A stretch of DNA of 64,000 nt from assembly GCA_018058135.1 (NCBI GenBank), contig JAGPCK010000008.1, forward strand, positions 1 to 64,000. The letters run 5' to 3'. Shown in pieces: positions 51,124-57,879 of the stretch. The position numbers and the translations under genes are program-made. This stretch comes from Bacteroidia bacterium. GTDB lineage: Bacteria; Bacteroidota; Bacteroidia; UKL13-3. The notes under the pieces were generated by a model. The model ran no database searches and had not been told where the DNA came from. It saw only the letters and a program-made list of their open reading frames with translations. Within the stretch, counting starts at the first letter, position 1, and every line of letters begins with the position of its first letter.

Positions 51124-51693
51124 GTGCACGATATAGAACCATTTTACAACTGGCGCGAACTGTACAGGGCAGAAGATGATGCTGCGTCTCCTTTTTATGA
51201 GCGGGAGTACAGTGAGTTTGAATTTACTAACCGGGTGTATAACTATTTAATACATCCGCAATGGGATGAGTTTGGTTCCCCTACTTTATACATCAAAATC
51301 CTGTATGCAGATTACAAGGAAGGTTTTGCCATTATTGAAATGATGGGAGAATGGAACGATGCCATCAATAACGATGTGATGTTATTGAAACGTGATGTGG
51401 TGGAGCTTATTCTGGATGAAGGCATCAATAAATTTATTCTTATCGGAGAAAACGTGCTCAACTTCCATGCGTCAGACGACAGCTATTACGAAGAGTGGTT
51501 TCAGGATGTGGAGGACGGCTGGTTGGCGGCCATCAATTTTCAACCACATGTGCTGGAAGAGTTCAAACACGAAAACATTGATTACTACTTTAATTTTGGT
51601 GGTGAACTGGATGAATTGTACTGGCGAAAATTATCGCCTGTGCAATTGTATGCTAAGGTAAAAGAAATACTTGGCCGTAGGCTGGGAGCCTAA
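51124..51693 (+). CDS. Acidic cytosolic hypothetical protein (189 aa)
   Basis: The 189-residue protein is strongly acidic (EDDAASPFYEREYSEFE near the start) and has no signal or membrane helix. The C-terminal part reads YYFNFGGELDELYWRKLSPVQ. I do not recognise the family. The start is GTG, close behind a -7 box; the first ATG would be at about residue 73 and would delete the conserved start. The last 30 codons are duplicated at 52430-52522, beyond an intervening lipoprotein gene. Confidence 0.75.
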   Translation: MHDIEPFYNWRELYRAEDDAASPFYEREYSEFEFTNRVYNYLIHPQWDEFGSPTLYIKILYADYKEGFAIIEMMGEWNDAINNDVMLLKRDVVELILDEGINKFILIGENVLNFHASDDSYYEEWFQDVEDGWLAAINFQPHVLEEFKHENIDYYFNFGGELDELYWRKLSPVQLYAKVKEILGRRLGA

Positions 51694-51757
51694 CTCAGTA
51701 AAGACTTCAATACAGCAGAGGCAAGAACAAAATAAGGTTGTTTCATATATATAAATT

Positions 51758-52300
51758 TTACATGGTTACATCAAATCTGCCTGACTTTACTTCTACCTTG
51801 CGTGAAAAATTATTTTGATCAAACAGCGTAAACTCAAATGTACCGGAAACAATGCGGTTAACTGAGTCGAGTCGTGTAATGGTGAAGTAGGCCTGGCCAC
51901 CTTTGTTAATGGGGTCATTTGAGAAATAGTATATGTCATTATGTTTAATATTAACTGTACCTTTACTTGTATCCTTGAATGGGAATATATAAATCCCGGG
52001 TTTATATATATTTCTTATGCCGAAATTTATTGCACCTATCGCAGGTAGCCAAGAAGGACCATCATCATCAATTTCATATTCCACAGTTAACTCTCCATTG
52101 TAATACATTGCCAAATAGCTTTTATCACCGTCTATGCTATTGGGCCAAGCCATGCCGTTCATTAAGCAACCAAATGTTCCGGCACCAACAGAGGTAGCAT
52201 CGGGCAGTTTGTCAATCTCCCGCTCTTTCTTGCATTGAATGTTTAAGCTGCAAAAAGCTGTAAACAGTAAAAGGAGGTAGTATTTGTTTTTCTTATTCAA
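51758..52300 (-). CDS. Hypothetical lipoprotein (180 aa)
   Basis: The lipobox NIQC (about Cys23) and signal helix are clear. The body is beta-rich with TFGCLMNGMAWPNSI near the start and IVSGTFEFTLFDQ near the end, a pattern reminiscent of small Bacteroidota lipoproteins with an insertion-type beta domain (DUF6252-like, tentative). It lies on the opposite strand to the acidic gene and sits between that gene and the copied end of that gene, so it may have been inserted there. Confidence 0.75.
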   Translation of the reverse strand: MNKKNKYYLLLLFTAFCSLNIQCKKEREIDKLPDATSVGAGTFGCLMNGMAWPNSIDGDKSYLAMYYNGELTVEYEIDDDGPSWLPAIGAINFGIRNIYKPGIYIFPFKDTSKGTVNIKHNDIYYFSNDPINKGGQAYFTITRLDSVNRIVSGTFEFTLFDQNNFSRKVEVKSGRFDVTM

Positions 52301-52429
52301 ATGTTTTGGTTATTCGAAATAAGACAAAAAATTTGAATATACAAGACCTCTTATAATTTTTAGGATAGAATCCGAAGTTACGACTTAGCAAAGCAATCTG
52401 ATGAACGCAATGAATAAACTCCGGAAAGC

Positions 52430-52522
52430 GGTGGTGAACTGGATGAATTGTACTGGAGAAAATTATCGCCTGTGCAATTGTATGAAAAAGTAAATCATAT
52501 TCTCCAACGCAGATTAATGTAA
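52430..52522 (+). pseudogene. Duplicated 3' end of the acidic hypothetical gene
   Basis: From 52430 the frame reads GGELDELYWRKLSPVQLY and then EKVNHILQRRLM before TAA, matching the last 30 codons of the gene at 51124. Over the first 54 bases only one base differs. The remainder is diverged but keeps the same protein pattern (KVxxILxRRL). A stop codon in the same frame just upstream (52415) and no start codon show that the copy is a fragment. The lipoprotein gene lies between the copies. Confidence 0.9.
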
Positions 52523-52526
52523 GTGA

Positions 52527-53654
52527 CTACTTTTCGCCTGAAAGTTTTTCATATACCGTATCAATAAAATCAAAACCAGGTTCTTTCCACGTAACTTCAG
52601 AATGAATTAGTAGAAGGTAGTCACAGTCGAATAAAATATCCCAATAAGTTTTTTCTTCATTTACCAATCTGTATTTTTTACGCCCATTGCTGTATGCCGT
52701 ATTATGGTAATACCAGTAGTTGAAGGCAAACAGTGAATCAGCTGTTCCGGTATGAATAAATTTCTGAAAATAACTGTCACCCACACAAAGCAATTTTACT
52801 TTTTGTTGCGGTGTACCTGTGAAGTTGATGGTGGGATACGAGTAAGTTTGGTACTTGGGTTTTATCATCAGGTTAAGTACGGGTTCAGTATCATTATCAC
52901 CCATTTCGGGGATGTTGGTTTTTCTTATACCAGTAATTACTGGGCTGCGGTGCGGCAATGGTTTCAGTTGTTCAAGTGATTGACACAACGTATCCAGTAC
53001 CAGTGCTTGAGCGTATACACTCCAGTGAATGCCCAGTTTGGTCATTAGCAAATGAACTGAAGTATCTTTGATTAAGCTGAACCAGTGATGATAGTCTACA
53101 TAAGGAATACCACTTTCGCGAAGTGTGTGGCTGAGCCAGTAATAATTGGTACGTGTTTTTTCAGCAGGGGAATAAGGCATGGGCAGGTCCTGCGGGTAGA
53201 GATTAGCTTTACCAGGAGCAATTACAATCAACATTGGAATGCCTCTACGGGCCATCGAATCATGAATTATTTTGAGCTTTGCAAAGCGGTTGAGGTAGTT
53301 TTCTTTTCCGGTAAAATCATCACCTGTAACAGAACGGATGTTGTTTAGTGAAAATACGTTTCCATTTTTGCCGATTAAGAAATCTTTTTCACCAGATTCA
53401 TCAAACAACACTTTGAGCCATTGATTGCGAAGTCGAATAAGCATTGAGCGCAATCCTGTTTTACTATCAAGCCAGGCAGCAGCTTCATCCTGAAAAACGT
53501 TGTTTCCCCAATTGTATATTGTAAACTTAGGTTGTTTGATTTCTGTAACAGCACCATGAAGTGTTTCTTCGGGCAGCACTCTTGTAAGTGTTTGCACAAA
53601 AGGCAGCCACAGCAGCAGTATAAAAAACAGGGCTATATAGTGTGGCAGTCGCAT
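52527..53654 (-). CDS. SGNH/AlgJ-AlgX-like O-acetylation protein
   Basis: The 375-residue protein has an N-terminal membrane helix (about 6-22) and an SGNH-hydrolase-like domain. The pieces are YVDYHHW (Asp-His pair, about 184-190), KLGIHWSV and the CVGDSYFQKF near residue 284, whose serine is the likely nucleophile. Such proteins (AlgJ, AlgX) pass acetyl groups to an exported sugar polymer. It starts at the base where the MBOAT gene stop ends, so it forms an O-acetylation operon with the AlgI-like gene. The acceptor polymer is not known. Confidence 0.82.
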   Translation of the reverse strand: MRLPHYIALFFILLLWLPFVQTLTRVLPEETLHGAVTEIKQPKFTIYNWGNNVFQDEAAAWLDSKTGLRSMLIRLRNQWLKVLFDESGEKDFLIGKNGNVFSLNNIRSVTGDDFTGKENYLNRFAKLKIIHDSMARRGIPMLIVIAPGKANLYPQDLPMPYSPAEKTRTNYYWLSHTLRESGIPYVDYHHWFSLIKDTSVHLLMTKLGIHWSVYAQALVLDTLCQSLEQLKPLPHRSPVITGIRKTNIPEMGDNDTEPVLNLMIKPKYQTYSYPTINFTGTPQQKVKLLCVGDSYFQKFIHTGTADSLFAFNYWYYHNTAYSNGRKKYRLVNEEKTYWDILFDCDYLLLIHSEVTWKEPGFDFIDTVYEKLSGEK

Positions 53655-55075
53655 CAGAAACGGAAGTAAATAAACGGATTAAAACCTGAAGACAAAACCT
53701 CACTGAAACTCCAAACGCATAAAAATAAAATGATCAGCGATTGAAAAACTAGTTTACCCCGGTGGGTTGCAGCCTCATAAAGTCTAGGAGCATTTTTTTC
53801 AATCAGAGGGAAGGCTCCTGCAAAACAGAACAACGCTGCCGTTATTAGTATAGAAGTTTGTTTTATCGAAAGTTGATCAAAGAGAGTAAAATCACGAATG
53901 GAACTCATAAGTTTCAACATATGAATGGCTGATGATAAATCAGGAGCACGAAAGAATACCCACCCAATCAAAGCAAGAGTGAAAGTGAGCAATAGGCGTG
54001 TTGGTTTACCTATGTGTGATGTTAACCTGTTCAGAAATAAACGTTCAGCCACCAGGAAAAAACCGTGGTAAGCCCCCCATACTAAAAAAGTCCACTCGGC
54101 ACCGTGCCAGAATCCTGAAATCAGGAAGACCAGCCACAGATTAAAGTACATGCGGGTAGTTGATACACGATTTCCACCTAAAGGAATATACATGTAGTCG
54201 CGCATCCAGTTACCTAGCGAGATATGCCATCTGCGCCAAAATTCTGTAATACTTTGTGCGATGTATGGATAGTTAAAATTCTCAGGGAAGCGAAATCCCA
54301 TCAGCATTGCGAGCCCTATGGCCATGTCACTGTAACCGCTGAAGTCAAAATAAATCTGAAAGGTGTATGCGATGGCCGCTACCCAGGCTAGAGAAGGTGT
54401 AATGTCAGCAGCAGGTAAAGCATAGATGAGATCAACTTCTTCACCCAATACATTGGCAATGAGAACTTTTTTTGAGAGTCCGATGATGAAGCGAAAAAAG
54501 CCTGAAAGATAATGGTGCACATTTTCCTGATGCTTTCGATCCAGAATCTGATCGGCTATTTCATTGTAGCGCACAATAGGTCCGGCAATCAACTGTGGAA
54601 AGAGCAATATGTACAGCAGATAATCGCTCAATCGTTCAAAAGGAGACTTGGTTTGACGGTACACATCAATCAGGTAGCTCAACTTGTGAAACGTAAAAAA
54701 AGAAATGCCAATTGGCAATGCCACCTTGGTCCAGTGTAAAGCTTGAAATCCAGCAACCGTTAACGCTGAGTTGAGGTTGTCAATAAAAAAGTTGGCATAT
54801 TTGAAGTAGAGCAGCAAACCCACATTAAGCACTACACCTGCCCACAACCGAAGTGTTTGTTGTGAGTAGGAAAGTTGCCTGATGTTTTTCATCAAATAAA
54901 AATCCGCACATATGCCGGCCAGTAGTACCAGCACAAACAGGGGTGCCCCCCAGGTGTAGAAGAGCAAGCTAGCTGCGGCTATCAGCACATTTCTGCGCTG
55001 TAACGGGAAAAGGTAGTTGAGGAGCAGAAAGACGGGGAGAAAATAAAATAGAAAGAGACTGCTGCTGAAAACCAT
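53654..55075 (-). CDS. MBOAT O-acyltransferase (AlgI-like)
   Basis: The 473-residue protein has about twelve membrane helices and the MBOAT signature. The conserved histidine lies in FLISGFWHGAEWTFLVWGAYHG, and the family block YFDFSGYSDMAIGLAMLMGFRFPENFNYPY is present in parts. MBOAT proteins such as AlgI move acetyl groups across the membrane. The downstream AlgJ-like gene overlaps or abuts it by one base. Together they most likely acetylate an extracellular polysaccharide. No synthase for that polymer is encoded in the window. Confidence 0.9.
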   Translation of the reverse strand: MVFSSSLFLFYFLPVFLLLNYLFPLQRRNVLIAAASLLFYTWGAPLFVLVLLAGICADFYLMKNIRQLSYSQQTLRLWAGVVLNVGLLLYFKYANFFIDNLNSALTVAGFQALHWTKVALPIGISFFTFHKLSYLIDVYRQTKSPFERLSDYLLYILLFPQLIAGPIVRYNEIADQILDRKHQENVHHYLSGFFRFIIGLSKKVLIANVLGEEVDLIYALPAADITPSLAWVAAIAYTFQIYFDFSGYSDMAIGLAMLMGFRFPENFNYPYIAQSITEFWRRWHISLGNWMRDYMYIPLGGNRVSTTRMYFNLWLVFLISGFWHGAEWTFLVWGAYHGFFLVAERLFLNRLTSHIGKPTRLLLTFTLALIGWVFFRAPDLSSAIHMLKLMSSIRDFTLFDQLSIKQTSILITAALFCFAGAFPLIEKNAPRLYEAATHRGKLVFQSLIILFLCVWSFSEVLSSGFNPFIYFRF

Positions 55076-55084
55076 AGAAGGCCT

Positions 55085-55534
55085 TTAGTTCAGTAGGGAC
55101 TTTAGGAGGGTTGAAATTATTTTTCCGTCAGCCTTACCCGCCAGGGCTTTCATGGCCAATGGCATTACTTTACCAAAGTCGGCTGAAGTTGTTGCTCCCG
55201 CATCTGCCACCACTTGTTGTAAAATGGTTTTGATTTCGGCCTCGCTCATTTGTTGCGGCAGGTAACGTTCAATTACATCAATCTCTTCTTTTTCTTTTTG
55301 AGCCAGTTCATCGCGCCCGTTTTGCAGGTAAATGTCCATAGACTCTTTACGTTGCTTGGCCAGTTTCTGAAATATTTTAATGGCCTGTTCGTCCTCCACC
55401 TTATCGCCTGCTCCTTCAGCAGTGGCTGCAAGTAAAAGCGCTGATTTAAGTGCACGCAAGGCGCGTAAAGAAGCCTCGTCACGGGCTTTCATGGCCGTTT
55501 TGATATCCTCGTTAATTTGTTCTGCTAATGTCAT
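55085..55534 (-). CDS. GatB/YqeY-domain protein
   Basis: The 149-residue protein is a single GatB/YqeY domain, with IKTAMKARDEASLRALRALKSAL near the start, EIDVIERYLPQQMSEAEI in the middle, and the ending GKVMPLAMKALAGKADGKIISTLLKSLL. This fits the tRNA-amidotransferase-related YqeY family, which may act on aminoacyl-tRNA. It lies ten bases before the MBOAT gene and 41 bases after the ComA homologue. Confidence 0.92.
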   Translation of the reverse strand: MTLAEQINEDIKTAMKARDEASLRALRALKSALLLAATAEGAGDKVEDEQAIKIFQKLAKQRKESMDIYLQNGRDELAQKEKEEIDVIERYLPQQMSEAEIKTILQQVVADAGATTSADFGKVMPLAMKALAGKADGKIISTLLKSLLN

Positions 55535-55575
55535 GAGTAAAAATTTTCTGTGTTAATAGTAAAAACAGGCAGGTA

Positions 55576-56355
55576 CTATTCCATCATTGCCTGGTCCTTG
55601 TTCAGAAAGAAAGAGAACGTATCGCCTCTTAAACCCAAACGAAGTGTTTCCAACGGAATAACATCGTTGGTGGCAATGTTACCGAGATTCACATTTGAAC
55701 CAATCAGTTTAATAAAATATACCTGCTGCGCTTTTTGAGGTGCTTCCCAAATAATGGTTTCTTCCGGTATTTTGGTAAGTATTTCCTGTACCAAACCTTC
55801 CCTCACTTCACCTGTTCCTCTGAATATGCCTACATTACCTGCTTCACGTGCTTCTGCTATTACCTTCCATACACCGGCTTCAATTTCTTTTTGCATCAGC
55901 TCTATCCATTTGTACGGTGGAATAATTTTTTCAGCATCTTTTGATCCTACCTCTGAAAGCACGGTAAAGTGTTTGGCCAGTGTGCGGATGTATTCACATT
56001 TTTTTTCGTGGTTAAGTGTGATGGAACCATCACTTACCTCCACATGTTGCAGTTTATATTTTTCTAAAATGCGCATGTATTCTTCCAGTTGGTTGCGCAC
56101 TATAAAAGCTTCAAATAAAGTTCCGCCAAAGTATACGGGAATACCCGCAGCGCGATACACTTCAATTTTACTGTCCAGATTTCCGGTAACAGCCGAGGTG
56201 CCGAAGCCCAGTTTTACAATATCAATATGTTTGGAAGAGGTAGACAAAAGATCTTCGGCTTCACGCACACTAAGTCCTTTATCCATCATCATGGTAATGC
56301 CTGATTGACGTGGTTTGGCAATACGATCGGGTAACTGATTCAATTTAAAATTCAT
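55576..56355 (-). CDS. Phosphosulfolactate synthase (ComA) homologue
   Basis: ComA adds sulfite to phosphoenolpyruvate, giving phosphosulfolactate, the first step of coenzyme M synthesis in methanogens. This 259-residue protein has the family blocks ITMMMDKGLSVREAEDLL, VYFGGTLFEAFIVRNQLEEY, VEVSDGSITL and the ending GSNVNLGNIATNDVIPLETLRLGLRGD (in parts). Bacteria with this gene do not make coenzyme M, so a role in sulfolactate or sulfonolipid-type sulfur metabolism is inference. It is flanked by GatB/YqeY and TPR genes; no ComB or ComC homologue was seen. Confidence 0.85.
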   Translation of the reverse strand: MNFKLNQLPDRIAKPRQSGITMMMDKGLSVREAEDLLSTSSKHIDIVKLGFGTSAVTGNLDSKIEVYRAAGIPVYFGGTLFEAFIVRNQLEEYMRILEKYKLQHVEVSDGSITLNHEKKCEYIRTLAKHFTVLSEVGSKDAEKIIPPYKWIELMQKEIEAGVWKVIAEAREAGNVGIFRGTGEVREGLVQEILTKIPEETIIWEAPQKAQQVYFIKLIGSNVNLGNIATNDVIPLETLRLGLRGDTFSFFLNKDQAMME

Positions 56356-56360
56356 GCTGC

Positions 56361-57758
56361 TTATTTGCGGTACAGTTCTATTAATTCGGTAATTTCATTG
56401 GCATTGTTGAGGTAGGGTGCAAACTCATACAAAAGAATGTGTTCGCTGAAATCAATCTTCAACGCGCTTTCCAGATAATATTTTGCCTCGTTCATTTTTC
56501 CGGCTTCATACAGGTAGTTAACCAACCGGTAATAAAGCTGCGGAGTATCTGGATTTATTTTAATGGCTTCTTTGAGCAAATCGGTGGCGTTGTCCAAGTC
56601 ATCTTTTTCATAACAAACAAATGACCAGTCGAGCCAGGCCTCTTCCATGGTAGGGTCCAGCTCAGTCAGTTTCTGATAAGCTTCAATGGCTGCTTCATCA
56701 TTGCCCACTTTGTATTCAGCATCAGCTAACGCCAATAGGTATTCAGTGTTTTCAGGATCCAGCTCCACGGCACGTTTGATGTAATTGAGCGCTTCGTGGT
56801 AACGACCTTCTTCGTCATAAGAAATGCTGATGCCAAACCAACCTTCGGCAAAGGCAGGGTTTAACTTCACCGCTTTTTTGTAATACTCCCGTGATTTGTT
56901 AAACTGAAGTAGCTTGTCGTAACAGCCTGCAATATTGCAATACGTTATCGGATCGGGGCCTTCCAGTTCAATGGTTTGCACATACTCTTCAATGGCCTCT
57001 TTGTAGCGGTCAAGTTCTACCAGTGTGTTGGCTTTGTTGAAGTGAGCCGATGAAAAACTTTCATGAATGATGATGGCATAATCGTAGGCCTCCAGTGCTT
57101 TTTCGAACAGGCCGAGTTTGTTGTATACCGCGCCAATGTTGTACCAGGCTGAAGAGGAATAGGGGTGTGCATCAATCAGTCGTTGGTAGTACTTGATGCT
57201 CATTTCCAAATCGTCCATCATGTCATAACAGAAGGCAATTTCATAAAGCGCCTCCGGGTTATCTGCATCTTTTTCCAGCACCCGCTCCAGCAAAGCTATG
57301 GCCGTGCCGAAGGCATGATTGGTTTGCAGAATAAAGGAAATGGTAAACGTGAGTTCGTTGGGGTCCTCGGCAATGGCAATGGCGTGTTCGAAAGCATCTT
57401 CAGCCAGTTTCATGTCTTCCAGGTGAATGTAAATTTCACCCTTCAACACCTGTACCTCTTCATTGCTGGGCTCCAGTACTTCAGCACGTTCAGCCAGTTC
57501 AAGCGCCTCATCGTAATTGCCTGATAGCAATGCAATGTGCGATTTCTTGATAATAAACGTAACGGAGTAGGGATGTTGCTCCTGAGCAAATTCAACAACA
57601 GAAGAAGCCTTTTTCAGCTTATCGTCAGTGATGTAGAAGTCAATAATGTTCTCCAGTTCTTCGGGGTCGAAAAACTGCCAGTCCTTGTTCTTCACCATCT
57701 CCTCATACTTCTCAACCGATGAGGTAATGTCCTCATCCCGAAAGTCATCTGCTTCCAT
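56361..57758 (-). CDS. Tetratricopeptide-repeat protein
   Basis: The 465-residue protein is made of about 12 TPR-type helix pairs, for example YNIGAVYNKLGLFEKALEAYDYAI, and PAFAEGWFGISISYDEEGRYHEAL (in parts). It has no signal peptide or membrane helix and is acidic, so it is cytosolic and probably a scaffold. The partner is unknown. A promoter-like box lies upstream. It is followed five bases later by the ComA homologue. Confidence 0.9.
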   Translation of the reverse strand: MEADDFRDEDITSSVEKYEEMVKNKDWQFFDPEELENIIDFYITDDKLKKASSVVEFAQEQHPYSVTFIIKKSHIALLSGNYDEALELAERAEVLEPSNEEVQVLKGEIYIHLEDMKLAEDAFEHAIAIAEDPNELTFTISFILQTNHAFGTAIALLERVLEKDADNPEALYEIAFCYDMMDDLEMSIKYYQRLIDAHPYSSSAWYNIGAVYNKLGLFEKALEAYDYAIIIHESFSSAHFNKANTLVELDRYKEAIEEYVQTIELEGPDPITYCNIAGCYDKLLQFNKSREYYKKAVKLNPAFAEGWFGISISYDEEGRYHEALNYIKRAVELDPENTEYLLALADAEYKVGNDEAAIEAYQKLTELDPTMEEAWLDWSFVCYEKDDLDNATDLLKEAIKINPDTPQLYYRLVNYLYEAGKMNEAKYYLESALKIDFSEHILLYEFAPYLNNANEITELIELYRK

Positions 57759-57785
57759 AGGCTGTGTTTGTTAGTGTATCCGAAA

Positions 57786-57793
57786 CAAAAGTA
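57786..57793 (-). promoter_or_regulatory. -7 box TACTTTTG (minus strand) for the TPR gene
   Basis: Read on the minus strand, TACTTTTG matches TAnnTTTG and lies 27 bases before the TPR gene start at 57758. Confidence 0.45.
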
Positions 57794-57828
57794 ATATAAC
57801 GCACGCACAAATTCTGCGGGAATAGTCC

Positions 57829-57836
57829 CATATTTG
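57829..57836 (+). promoter_or_regulatory. Possible -7 box CATATTTG of the M1 peptidase gene
   Basis: CATATTTG differs from TAnnTTTG at one position. It ends two bases before an in-frame ATG at 57838, so that ATG cannot be well translated if this promoter is used; the ATG at 57880 fits better. Confidence 0.4.
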
Positions 57837-57879
57837 AATGCGTTTCTTTAAACAGTTGTTTACAAGACATATTGTAAAA

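Noticed and set aside
55754-56308. Long open frame antisense to the ComA homologue
   Set aside because: The other strand is clearly a conserved ComA-type gene. The antisense product is Ser/Pro-rich with no recognisable domain, as expected from a shadow frame.
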